Shown here in pieces: positions 42,434-53,323 of a stretch of DNA of 64,000 nt (position 1 is the first letter of the stretch; each line of letters begins with the position of its first letter). The position numbers were made by a program, and so were the translations under genes. The stretch comes from Calycina herbarum. Taxonomy: Eukaryota > Ascomycota > Leotiomycetes > Helotiales > Pezizellaceae. The notes beneath the pieces were generated by a model. The model had not been told where the DNA came from and ran no database searches. It saw only the letters and a list, made by a program, of their open reading frames with translations. The DNA lies in NCBI GenBank assembly GCA_001414485.1, contig LLEY01000022.1, forward strand, positions 954,802 through 1,018,801, given 5' to 3'.

Positions 42434-44098
42434 TCAATCCTGGAAAGCAGAGAGTTCAGAATCATTCCAACTAAACCAAAAGATCAGCATTTTATCTTCC
42501 TTCCCCTCTCTTCCCCCCCCAAACACCTAAGAAACGGAAGGAAATAATAGAAAGAAAAAACTAACCTTAACATCTTCCCTCCCAGTTCTTTTCCCGCACT
42601 AACTGACAGCCTGGCAATTACATTCCCTGGTTGCTCAGGTCTCAATAACTTGCCTGTTTCATAGAGACCCTTGAATTTGGAGACGTCTTTGGGATCCATT
42701 GTTTGGGCGTGGGATCGGACGAGGGTTTGCATTTCTAAAACTTATTAGCTCAACTCTACTTGATTTCCAATTTTGCTCATATGATCTCATTTCGTCGGAG
42801 AGAAGGGAGGTGGATAACCTTATAAGAAATGGAAAAAATGGGGGGAAGAGGGGGTATATACCAGTATCAACAACCCCAGGTTTAACAGAAATAGATGTTA
42901 TGGAGGGTTTCTCGTTTGTTAATGTCATTACTAGATGATGTAAGGCTGCTTTTGAGGATCCGTAGGCACCCCATGTTGAGTAGGCGTTTGTTGCTGCGCC
43001 GGAGGAGGTTGTGATTATTCGGCCGTTGGTGAGGCGGAGAGAGGGAATTGCTGCTTTTACCTGTGGGTTTGTGAGCTGGTATTTTCTATTTATTTTACTC
43101 TGTTTTGGCTTTTGGGGGGTTTCTTTTTGTTATGCTGAGAGGGTTGGCTGGTGGGTGTGGGATGGATGTATAGTGAGGGGAGGAGGGAAAGGAGGAAATA
43201 CAAAAGCCAAAGCACTGAAGAAATTAATGTCATATGCTTCTTTCCATTCTTCCGGCGTGCTGTCTGCGATTTTCTTTACGGGAGCGAGGGTTCCGTGGTT
43301 GAGGATTAGGGAGTCAATTTTGGTGAATGATTTTAGGCAGAGGTCGATTGCTTTTTGTGCGTTCTGTGGACATGGTTAGTTTTGCTTGATATGAGGCGTT
43401 GACGGGAAATTGGGAGAGAATGAAATGGAGGGGTAGTAAGGATAGATTTGGGAATTTTGTGAGGTGTGGGATCTGAATCTTGGGTGGTAGATTGGATCAT
43501 GGGAGTGGGTAGGTACATAGCCACCAGAAACTTGAACTTGATCCAGTTTTGACGCTCATACCCGTGGAACAAGTATAACGCAAGATCGAGAGATAGAAAC
43601 AAGAATAAAGACAAAGAGACCATCAAAATATGTCAATTTCGATCACTTCACGTCTTTCATATAAACAACCACAACAGCTCCCCAAATTCAAAGCAAAAAT
43701 TGATACGACCAGAATCAAGAATCAAATATATAAGAAAAATAAAAGACACACCGAAAAATCCGCCAAATCAGCTGCAAGAATCTCAACCTGACCAGGAAAT
43801 TCCGTCTTCAAATTATCCAGTGGTTCAGCTGTTCTCGCAACAAGGACGAGTTTATGCGATGCCTTGAGGAGGAATCGGGCTATTGAGAGGCCGATTCCTC
43901 GACTCTAGGTCGTTCAATGGTTAGCATTGGTCACTGATCTCATTCAAAAGTCTTGGGCGTGAAGCAAACAGCGAAGGCGATGATGTAATTGTGGGGAGGA
44001 GGGCTTTGGATGGAAAGTGAAGGGAAGGCTATTGATGGGGAGGGAAGAAGGGTGGTACTTACCGCTCCGGTGAGGATTATCACTTTGGAATCTGACAT
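42434..44098 (-). CDS. Short-chain dehydrogenase/reductase (SDR)
   Basis: Six exons on the minus strand: 44063-44098, 43752-43904, 43202-43363, 42862-43060, 42566-42734 and 42434-42470. All introns have GT/AG borders and phases fit, giving 251 residues, the classical SDR length. The cofactor motif TGASRGIG (10-17) is split by intron 1 after TGA. NHG is at 85-87, the catalytic Ser at 136/137 (TTSSGAATN) and YGSSK, with Tyr150 and Lys154, completes the active site. VKPGVVDTEM follows. The C-terminus GKMLSWNDSELSAFQ type matches fungal cytosolic SDRs related to yeast YIR035C/Irc24 (benzil reductase-like). Likely a soluble NADP-dependent carbonyl reductase; substrate unknown. Confidence 0.9.
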
Positions 44099-44656
44099 GG
44101 TTGGGGATATTTACGTGAGGAGATAGACTTAGAGCAAGCTTTGAGTGCATTGAGGTTGTCGACGCTTTGGTGGGGTTCCGGATTGGCCAATGAAATATCT
44201 CCAACCCCGCCACGCCTTTGCCGACAAAGCCCCGAATATGGAATCGGTTCTTAATGCTAGCTCATCTAAAAATTTTGTGGCTTAAACCTCTGTTCAGTTC
44301 TTTGAAGTTACTCCCAATTGTGATTTGCTCTCACATGTGAAGGTATCGGAGTCACGCCAGCCTATGGAATGTGTGAGAAACTTGAGGCTGTTAAGCGAGC
44401 CTTATTTGCAGTATATGCAAGCCCTCTGTACTTATTATTTGTAAGAAAGAACTTCAGATTGATTAATCAGAGTAACACAGCATCTCAAGCCGTCCTGTTA
44501 GCGCAAAAATGCCTCACATTTTCAACTGGAGCAAGCTCTAAGCATTCTGTAGATAAAAGGCTTCGATCCTGCTCACTTTCGTTTTCTTCTCTTCTCTCTT
44601 TAGTTCAACATCTGCTGGACTTCATTTGAGGTCGAGATATCACACCGTGTAGGAAA
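44099..44656. other. Spacer
   Basis: No gene supported; a CT-rich stretch around 44570-44610 precedes the decayed secreted-protein gene. Confidence 0.45.
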
Positions 44657-45093
44657 ATGAAATCTTTCTTATTTCCAGTCTTTATGCTGATAACAATATT
44701 AGTACATTTTCCTCCGCGACTACACCACTGCAAATTTCATCAACTTCAATCAAAAACACCATGATTGTGGTCACAACTCCTATGGTCGACCATTACGGTC
44801 CAGGGTTTACTTGTCAAGATTCAAGCTGTGGACCCAATTGTATGGGAGCTAACAAATGCCATGATGACCCTGGTGCTGCTTGTGGATAAAGGCTCTGTAC
44901 TATGAATGTGTAAGTAAAACACTATCCTCGCTTGCACACATTTCAAGTTCTAACATATAATCATTAGAATCCAAACACGGTTGGCTTTCCGCACTTCTGC
45001 CTGCAATTAATGGCACTGTTATTCATCCAAATTTTGAGATCGTGGGTATAACGGGGAGATGTGTGTTGGGACACCGCTGTCGTGGATTTCATA
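44657..45093 (+). pseudogene. Decayed cysteine-rich small secreted protein
   Basis: A signal-peptide-like start at 44657 (MKSFLFPVFMLITILVH) is followed, one base out of frame, by a cysteine-rich stretch CQDSSCGPNCMGANKCHDD and ACG. A TAA then interrupts, LCTMNV ends at a GTAAGT donor (44909), and after a ~60-bp intron the same reading continues with FRTSACN, stop, WHCYSSKF, stop, GEMCVG. One frameshift and three stops separate blocks that together would carry about ten cysteines. This pattern fits an effector-like secreted protein that has been lost. No family name is assigned. Confidence 0.5.
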
Positions 45094-45793
45094 ATTCTGG
45101 TACAAGGGCAAATATGCCGGGCACGTTTGATGGGAAGGACTTTGCTTGAGGGTTTTACCCTTTGTTACACTCGTTGTCATATATGAGCAAGCGGCGTGGA
45201 AGTGTTTTGTTTACTCTTAACGCACTTCTAATTGAAACTTGAACCCATAATCTTGAATAATTTTCTCACCTAATTGAGTTCGTCGGCCAATTCAATCTAT
45301 CAATACCTACTATCCAGCCATCAACTCACCTAGCCAGAATTTGCCAGCCTGAAACAGGAGATCTGAAACTTTTCTGGCCCACCCACCTTATATGTGGAAA
45401 GTATTTTGAGCCAAACATAGCTCAGAGGCTTCAGAAATTGACATTCTAACTCCTCCGAACTTTCACAAACAACACATGAAGGGGCCTCAGACTCTTTTGC
45501 TAAATGGGATAGAAGGGTGCCTGGGAAACGACCGATCCTCCTGCCACCTGACTTATCCCTTTATGTCATGGTGTCACTTCAGTTTTCTTGAGCCTCATTA
45601 TCATCAAAGACCCTTTTTATTAGAAAAATAGAGCTATTTAATACTCAATTTCCCATACGAGAACACGGGAGAACTTAAAAAGAGTGTAAGTGGTCCTCTC
45701 TCCAAATTTCCAAACCCTCAAAATCCGGAATTCCACCAACCACCAACCACCAACCAACAACCCCTCTCTTTTGCAATCTAAATTTCTCACACT
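45094..45793. other. Spacer
   Basis: No coding sequence supported; includes a CAACCACCAACCACCAACC short repeat near 45737-45757 and the 3' flank of the secreted-protein gene. Confidence 0.45.
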
Positions 45794-46399
45794 CTAGCAA
45801 AATCTTGCAGTGTTGACATCCTGTCCATAAGTTCCCCCCTTGGAAACAAACTTTACAATCGCAGCCGCATAGCTCCCATAAACACTCGACCCTTTACTAA
45901 CAAGAGCATCCTGTACCTCCCACGAATAACAAGTATTCGAGCCCCCAAGATTGTTGCAGAAATAAGCGACAGTAGCACCTGTCTTTGCATAGAAAGAGAG
46001 GTGACCTCCGACAACACCGTTGCTTCCGCATTGGCTACCGAGATTGCTTACGACCCAGTCGGCGTTGGAGATCTATGAGATGGTCAGAAATTATGTGACA
46101 AGGTGGGGCATTGGGGAAGAGGGGGAAGAGGGGGGAGGTGGAGGAGTATGTACAGTATCCTGGACAATTGATTTCATAGGTTTCACGGGGGAACAAGGCG
46201 GGTTGGGAGAAAATTTTGCACTTTTGACGGTGCAGCGTTCTGCAGCAGCGGTAGGTTTGACCTTTTCGTGGTGGGAGACACCAGCTTCGTCAACGCTGAC
46301 TACATAGACGCCGTCGGGTTGGTCTGCGGGAATGGTCCAGCTTGCTTGGATTGTAGCTGCGGTGCTGAGAGCAAGGAGAATTGGAGTTGTGAAGTGCAT
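45794..46399 (-). CDS. Small secreted protein with six cysteines
   Basis: Two minus-strand exons, 46154-46399 and 45794-46072, join in phase 0 across an 81-bp intron (GTACAT...CATAG) to 174 residues. Residues 1-19 (MHFTTPILLALSTAATIQA) are a clear signal peptide. The mature part has six cysteines at about 56, 69, 97, 121, 130 and the very last residue 174, suggesting three disulfides; no membrane span or GPI-type tail follows. Conserved-looking blocks are ISNADWVVSNLGSQCGSNG and YFCNNLGGSNTCYSWEV. I do not recognise a named domain; the family could be a fungal extracellular protein or effector candidate. Without the intron the frame runs into a Pro-rich artefact, which supports the splice. 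Confidence 0.78.
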
Positions 46400-47990
46400 T
46401 TCGGGTGATTATGAGATGAGGATTGGTGTTTCGGCGAGAAGGTGTTGGTTTGAAGTGAGGTGAGGTGGTGAGGATGCGGAAGGAAGGTTTTGGTGGGAAT
46501 CGTGTGAGGTTTTATAGATCAACATCTGCCTCTCTCTTGGCTCATGATAGACAGTGGAAGATTGTGTGCAGATTACTTAAAGAAAAATAGTTTATCGAAT
46601 CTCAAGCCACCCGGACTTGGATCTCCTCTTTCGTGAAGGATTGCAGAGTGCGATTCGACGCTTGAGGACCCAGAAGACGTTACACAAACCCAATTTGTGA
46701 CAGAATCTGAATAGGTCTTTTTTCTGTGAGTGAAAAAGTGCATGGTGCGAATCGAACAATGTAGGAAATCACATCTTGAATGTTTTTGACCAATAGGATA
46801 TTCAAGTTCGTGTGCTTTAGAGCTTCGATAAATGTTATTGCTGCAAGTGTTTCCTATTGGATGCCGAGACTTACATCATGCAAGCCATTGTGTATGAATA
46901 GGTTGGAACTTGGTTGAGCGGTTTTGCTGCAACTTCTATCACGGCGTACAGACTAACTCCATGAAAGCCATCAGCCAAGTGGAGATTTGGACTCGGCTGG
47001 CTGAAAACCGGTTGAGCTATTCTTATATTACACCACTCATAACACTTGCCCAGAACGTGTAGATAATAAGAAATCGAGGACACGGAGCCGCCGCTGTCAA
47101 TTCGCGTAGAACCGAAGGATCCTTTTTCTCGGGCATAAAACTCAAAAGGATCAATTCAAGTGAAAAGAAGAACATGAAGTTTATCCGAAAAGAGACGCAT
47201 CTAAGCTAGTGACTAAAAAATATTGCAAACTAAACAAAAAAAGGGAGGGTGCAACTCACTTACAAACATGATTTCAGGAATTGGGCTTGTTTGTCATAAA
47301 ACTCTGCATCGGTCGATAGATCCATCTTGCTCGTCTATTTTCCATTCTCAGCGTTCTCTTAAAGTTAAAGCTACCTTGTTTGTCGGCTAAATCGAGCATC
47401 AAGGGTCCAATGTTCGATTCGTTGTGCATCCACGTGGGGTAAGCCGTTGAAAATATTACACTACGGATCTAGTTACGGGTCGTGTAAACGAAAGATATTA
47501 ATTGGCAGTTTTCTGGTGTTGAATCATTCCCTTTCCACATCGGAATGATCTAGTGTAAAAAGGTCGGAAAGTGCAGGGGGGATAATTGAGAGCTGAGGGC
47601 TGCGTTTCATTGGTTAGCCCGAAGTGTTCCACGTGACCAGACGAGCTCAAGTTCCTCAACTTTGAAGCACCCAATTTACATAAGAGGTATCATTGTTATG
47701 GAGCAGTATCCATTCTAATTACGAAGGATCGCATCCCTTATTCCAATGCACAGCCATGAAGATGAGAGAGGCAATATACCCTTTTGTACTGCACTCTTGT
47801 GTTACAAAGGGGGGCGGATCCCTTTGGAGTTCCCCAACATCCCTCGCCCTTTCTTGTACTCTTTCTAAGTTAACTAATTGCAAATCCAAGAAAATAATGG
47901 GAGTACCCAAGTACTCATACAATTCTTTTCAAAGACAGGAAGTCAAGTCCGCGGCCATTCGGGTATTTCCCGGGGAAATAGGTAAGGGGA
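46400..47990. other. Spacer upstream of the secreted protein
   Basis: 1.6 kb without a supportable gene. The first ~110 bp hold a TATAGAT-like word (near 46512) and G/A-rich leader for the secreted-protein gene. Confidence 0.45.
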
Positions 47991-47997
47991 ACTCATC

Positions 47998-48212
47998 GTG
48001 CCTTCCTCCAACATTGAATCAGAAACTTTACAACTAGCCCAGGTAGGTCGAGGTCTACCTCACATCATGTTTTCGCATTCTTTTTTCACAGTCTCAACAA
48101 GTATTGCTTCTTGCCACTCGTCAAAACATAATTCAAGACATTCCTACGACCATCCTCAAGAATCCCGAGACAGCATCTTTGCCATACTCCAGAAGAGACG
48201 CACCCGTGCCAT
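47998..48212 (+). pseudogene. Possible two-exon coding fragment
   Basis: A frame with protein-like content, VPSSNIESETLQLAQ, ends at a GTAGGT donor (48043); after a ~47-bp intron-like segment ending TTTTTTCACAG it continues QQVLLLATRQNIIQDIPTTI and stops at TAA (48210-48212), 15 bp before the FAD-oxidoreductase start. No ATG is visible at the 5' end. It may be the tail of a lost gene or an upstream exon. Confidence 0.25.
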
Positions 48213-48226
48213 AATTAAGTCCAGCA

Positions 48227-49380
48227 ATGGAATCTCCTCCCACCGAGCCGCCTTTTATCTCTCCGACACTTGACGACAAACGAAATGTGGTTGTTATCTT
48301 GGGTGGTGATGTGATCGGTCTTTCAACAGCCTTGTGGCTCAAGATCCAGGACGACAAACTCATCGTCCACGTTATCGATCCCGACGAATATGCCAAAACC
48401 CCCAAATCATATCCTAAACCCCGTGAGGAATATCGTCTTTCCGCGGACTGTTTCCCTTTCCAAATAGCGCCTTTGGTCGAGATAAGTTTGCAGCTTCATG
48501 AAGGGCTTTTAATGCATGAAAACTATCGAAACCCTGGCAAGGTAGCATCAGAACCAGTTGATTATGACAGTAAGGTTTTTTATGGAATTCTTCTGAGGCT
48601 TGGGGCCCATGCCCGCTCCATCCCGGATCTTGCTACTAGGCCGGGGATTTTTCAATTGATGTAAGTTGCAACTTTTCATATTTTGCGCTATGGGACTGAC
48701 CCTTCAGGAACAGTTCACGAGAGTCTCTTTATGAAGTTCTCTACGAAAGATGCAAAAGTTGCCAAGTTATCATGCATCGCTCCGCAATCGGCGAAATGGT
48801 TGGAAAGGACACGATGCGAGTATCTTATCCCCGCTCCCTCAAAAAGAGCGTTGAGATACAGAGCACCAGGTATCTTCTTATATCCTCAGATGGGAGTTTT
48901 GATCCTGTTCCGATTCTCCAGAAAACAGGCTTCATGCCAGTAGAACACAAAACCAAGAGAACAAATCCGGATGGCACCGAAGGCCATGTGCCCTATGCTG
49001 GACGACATGGCGACTGGCAATTCGGAATCCATGCAACGGTGCAATTGCTGTCAGATGCAGTAGAGGTACTCACCATTCCAGACGAAGTCAACGCGCTGTT
49101 ATTGAACCAGCCCGTACACGAACCACAAGTATCGCTATCAAAGGAGTACCACCATCTGTTCCCTGTCCTTGCCAAAATGACAAGGGATGTTATGGAATCA
49201 GAAGATGGGTTCAGTTCACCTGTTTCACCCGAAGGAGGTGGTGTTTGGTTTGCGGGCGACTTTGCATCTTGGGAATACCTTTTTTGCCCTGGTGCTGGAT
49301 TTGTGCTGTCCCATATGATCAGGGGTACCTCCTCAGGTGTTGATATATCCGCTTTAGGCCTGGATTGGAGATACGAATAA
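48227..49380 (+). CDS. FAD-dependent oxidoreductase-like protein with altered dinucleotide motif
   Basis: Exons 48227-48660 and 48708-49380, joined over a 47-bp intron (GTAAGT...TTCAG), give 368 residues. The N-terminus NVVVILGGDVIGLSTALWL resembles the D-amino-acid oxidase Rossmann motif, but residue 28 is Asp where the GxGxxG motif needs its second Gly. The C-terminus VWFAGDFASWEYLFCPGAGF resembles the FAD-binding end of flavin amine oxidases and DAO-type enzymes. The central part (HAT...LSDAVEVLTIPDEVNA) is diverged. Likely derived from a flavin amine/D-amino acid oxidase; whether it still binds FAD is doubtful. Confidence 0.65.
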
Positions 49381-51396
49381 TAGGAGTCCCAGACTGGTGC
49401 GCGAATCAACTTAGGATAATAAAAGATATTATTCGAGACAGTTTGGAAGATGAAGAAGTTTGATTTCTTGATTCTCCTAACCTTCTAGAATAATTACTAT
49501 GGTTATTCGAGAATATTGTGCGCATTATAATAGAAGAGTGCCGGAGAGGAATACTCGAACGTCTTACAGCATTATCACCGTTAAGTATTAGCCTCTTATC
49601 AAAGAATTGCAGCGTTGGTCCAATATATTACACCTCTCAACTGAGAGAAACCTTTGCTAACTTTCTTAACAAGATTTCATAATGCTTCGCTCGCGAAAAT
49701 GTCGATTTTTGTGGGTCCGCCTCGTCTACCTCACCTTCATACCCCATTCACTTCCTTCACTCCCACATCTTCACCCCCAATTCACCACCTCGCCCCCACA
49801 ATACATTTGAGCTCAAATAACACATATCTCGTCAACAAAAAAAGAATCTCGGTGACCCACTTGTCTCATCGACGTTCCACTTGCACACGCTAACTGCTCG
49901 CAGGCCAAAAAGAAATTCGACCTATTATCAAAAACGACAACATCGACCGGTGGAAGTTTCTTTCTTAATACCATCTAATTAGTAGTAATATAGTAGAGGG
50001 CCTAGCTGAAGCGTCGCCCCATATGTCGACGGGCAAAAAATGGGATTACGGCAGCGGACGCGAAAGAGGCCTCGCCCTGTCCTGTGTACACAGGAGTCCG
50101 GGACAGTATACGACAGAATATAGAACCGTGAGTACCTTCTCCAATTCCCCCAGTGGCCGCCGAGATTCAAACATTCTTTTTTTTGTAGTTTTTTTTTAGG
50201 TGCCTTTGCACAAGGAAGGACGCGCATAGCTTTTGAAGACGCGTCAGAGGAGATGAGGCGGTTCAAGACGAGATATATTTCTTTCCAGGAGTTGGATTTT
50301 TTTCTTTCAGGTGTCAAGCTTCTCGCGGCTCTAACTCTCCAAACAATTCTCAAATTCATCCGTCTTAGTGATTGATTGCAACCATGACATCGATGCACAC
50401 CCAAAACGCCTGCCACGTTACAAATTGTCATGAGAGCGAGTCTTTGCTCGCAAAGGAAGACTTGGCCACGGATGCGAAATGGCTGCCATGATCAATATCC
50501 CACTGCGGTCCCGAGCATCGAAATCTTGTTGAAGAACGCGCCTGCCATATCTTGGGGGAAAGGTGTTGATGAGGACCAAGTTCAAATTTAACTGGAGGGT
50601 TGTTGAATCACCGAGTGGATTATTAAGACCTGCCGCGAGTTATTTCATTATCATCTTCAGCAATGAGCAAAATTACAATCGCCTGCAGAACAAGCATATT
50701 CAATATGACCAGGAAGGGTTGCGACGGCCACAAGCAGGCTGCTCAAGTTGGCCCCCCGCAAGAGTATCGACGAGGAAGAAGCCGCGACGTGCAATTTTTG
50801 GCCTCAGTGCACTCTTCATCTTGCTGCCCAACCTGCATTGCAAAAGTTACGCCATTTCCCATTTGGCGGGGCTTTTCCTTGGGGTCGCTCCTTCCCTTCT
50901 TGCAAGATGGCGACGAGGCAAGTCTTGCCGCAAGTGAGCGAGTAGGGAAGGAACGACTACATAACTCAACTCCCCCGCACAACTCTCACGAGGAAGTAAC
51001 GAGCATGAACACTAGCTCGACCCAAATCTTCAAACCCCCCGCACTCCCCTCTTTTTCCTTCCTCTTCCATATCTCAATCTTTCTCAATTCTCTCTCGTCG
51101 ACACAACCCATCTTCATCACCCTGAACCCGGGCAAGGCGTTCACCATCACTTATCCCCCTGACGGTTAAAGCATCGATAAGACTATTCTATCAATGAATA
51201 CCACGTTGAGAATCAATAGACTCTTCCTCGTTGGCACATTCTTCCTGTCATGGCACTGTGGCGAATGGTTGTAGGTTCAGTTTCAAGGGGTGTGGAGTTG
51301 GGTTAGGGACTCTTTTTTCTCCCTCTCAACAGCTTAACGGTTTCGCTGGAGCTTCGTGGGGTCATATCGTTCGGATTATTTTGAAACTTACAGAGG
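49381..51396. other. Spacer without supportable gene
   Basis: Contains scattered open frames up to 168 codons (plus 50663-51169; minus 49979-50431) whose translations look compositional rather than protein-like. A word GGAAGGAACGACTAC at about 50946 recalls similar words at 20.6-21.4 and 56.3 kb. Confidence 0.4.
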
Positions 51397-51882
51397 TCAA
51401 AGGAAACACTCCATACTATTCGTAAATGCCCGGCAAAGTGCGACCATGAAGCACATGTCGCTCTTCTTTTGGGAGTGCATCCAGCAGAAGCAAAATAATG
51501 ATATTGCGGTAACACCAGAGATTACAAAAGCTATGTTGGTCGCGCTTCGTATATTTGACTGATTTCGCTGACTTGTATTAGTTGAGTCTCGCTGGATGGC
51601 GCGACGGGAATATTTTGCACAACAGTGCAATCCTCGGCAGATCCAAATCCCAACCCGGGTTTTCCTAGCCAGTGCTTTCCTAGAACGGTCGCGTGGAATA
51701 AACCTCAAAGCAAGCAAGCACAACACTACGCCAGTAACACAAGAAAAAGCGGGAACTCCACACGAGTACAAGACCTGACTGGAGTCCTGCAGACGCAGAC
51801 AGCTAGACCTGAAGGTTCCCACACCGGAGGAGCCCAACGCTTGAATGGCTCTGAAAACGATGAGTTGGGCCAAGGGCGTGTC
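51397..51882 (-). pseudogene. MFS (DHA2-type) transporter fragment
   Basis: A minus-strand frame of 158 codons starts MAQLIVFRAIQALGSSGV, the TM4 region of DHA2-type drug transporters (family MxQLIVFRAIQGxGxGG). About 45 residues later GVVLCLLALRFIPRD matches the end of TM6. Later FCFCWMHSQKKSDMCFMVAL and FTNSMECFL resemble the next TM/loop. The intervening parts are scrambled, and the first three and last six or more spans are missing. A gene fragment, not functional. Confidence 0.55.
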
Positions 51883-52878
51883 TTCCTTCTCATTGCGTTC
51901 CCGTCATATCATGGTGGGGCCGCCTAGAGGGTATTTCGACGCGAGACAGAAAGGAGGGGAAGGAGCGATCTTGAGGCTCGTCCCCTGTGTAGGTTCTCAA
52001 GAACAATCTAGGAAAGGAAAGACATCGACCTCAGAAACAGTCCAACCTCCAGAACTCACTCCCCTGTAAATTATACACATTTCTTCGTGCAAACCGAACC
52101 ACCCCACCCACCTCAGACGACACTAGTCCATTTCAAAATCTCGACAAACGAACTGACCAAAAATGTGACTTACTTGATGAGTCGGCTCGGCTCGAAGCTT
52201 ATTCGCATGCCTGTGGTGTACTGTGCAACCAGCACTACTCTAGATGGAGCTTATTGTTTCACCCCCGCTTGCATTCTTACCGGATCACTGTTAACTGCGT
52301 AAGCATCAGTTGTGTGGCGATGTTGGTTGCCTTGGAGTGTATTCAGCTGTAACATTTTGTTCTAGACGATGATATTACACTTTGTGGGTGGCACAACTGC
52401 TATCAGTTGTGTTTTTTTTTTTTTTTGGTTATGTTCATTGCTGAATCCGATTTTTTCTCTGTATATTTTATTTAGTTTTGCTCGCCATAAATGTTGGGGA
52501 CTTTGCTGCCGCTGGATATTTTGGCCAAGTGATAATATTTATTTAACTCTGAAGTTTTTAGATCATGGGCAAGCATTTGCTTTCTTTAGCCAAAATGGTG
52601 AATCTGAAAACCTCGTCAGGAGGACTTCCTGTATTCCCCAACCGGCATCGATATCACGAAGCCAAACCTCCAACGCTTAAGCGCATGTAGATGGCACCTT
52701 GCATGAACGCCAACTCATCCGAAAGGAGTGGAGAAGCAGACGTGTGAGTCGGCATACATTTTATAAGTCATGGCCATTCCATTCTATTGCTTTTGAACTT
52801 GGTTGTATCACGGACAAAATCCTTATCTTCAAAATCTCCTCACCCAAGCCAACATTTTCCATCTTGAAATATAAAACC
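51883..52878. other. Spacer
   Basis: No gene supported. It contains a T-rich run of sixteen at 52411-52426. The last 150 bp are the promoter of the small secreted protein at 52879. Confidence 0.45.
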
Positions 52879-53323
52879 ATGCAATTTCTGTCATTAACTG
52901 CCTTGCTATCTCTCGCTGGGACGCTAGTGGCTGCATTGCCAGTCCCAGGTAAGAAGAATTTCCTATTTCTCACCCATCAAACCCACCAAGTCAATTTCAT
53001 AGATTTGCTTTCTCGGATAAACATCTCAATGGTGGTTTTAATGCTAATTCATGGTTTAGGCGAAGTGACTACATTCTTTGAGAGAATCGAACCGAAAATC
53101 GCTCGTTCGGCAGCTGCATATCTACTTCTCGAAGCATCACGATGCTGTCACCCCGAGAATGGAGGAAGGAAATGAGGATGGAGAATACATGGTTCCTAAC
53201 TTGCGAGTTCAATTCGACGAACGCAGCCACGCGTCGAAGCATCACGATGCTGTCGCCCCGAGAATGGAGGAAGGAAATGATGCGGGTGGATTATACATGG
53301 TTCCTAACTCGCGCTTGATTTAA
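52879..53323 (+). CDS. Small secreted protein with internal 35-residue duplication
   Basis: Exon 1 (52879-52948) encodes a signal peptide MQFLSLTALLSLAGTLVA and ALPVP. The second exon most probably starts at 53085 (acceptor ...TTTGAGAG), which puts the downstream repeat frame in phase and yields 102 residues. An alternative acceptor at 53060 (TTTAG) leads to a shorter, unrelated tail. The mature part has two copies of SKHHDAVxPRMEEGN...YMVPN, at DNA positions from 53129 and 53234, period 105 bp. No KR dibasic sites separate the copies, so Kex2 processing is not indicated, and no cysteines are present. Family unknown. Confidence 0.5.

Noticed and set aside
42484..42928. Two separate small minus-strand proteins
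   Set aside because: They are exons 4 and 5 of the six-exon dehydrogenase read into their introns.
46745..46760. Reverse-strand GTTCGATTC, resembling a T-loop
   Set aside because: The flanking five bases do not pair as a T stem and no cloverleaf is present.
50663..51169. 168-codon plus-strand frame
   Set aside because: No domain, overlapping open frames on both strands, composition dominated by CT-rich DNA.
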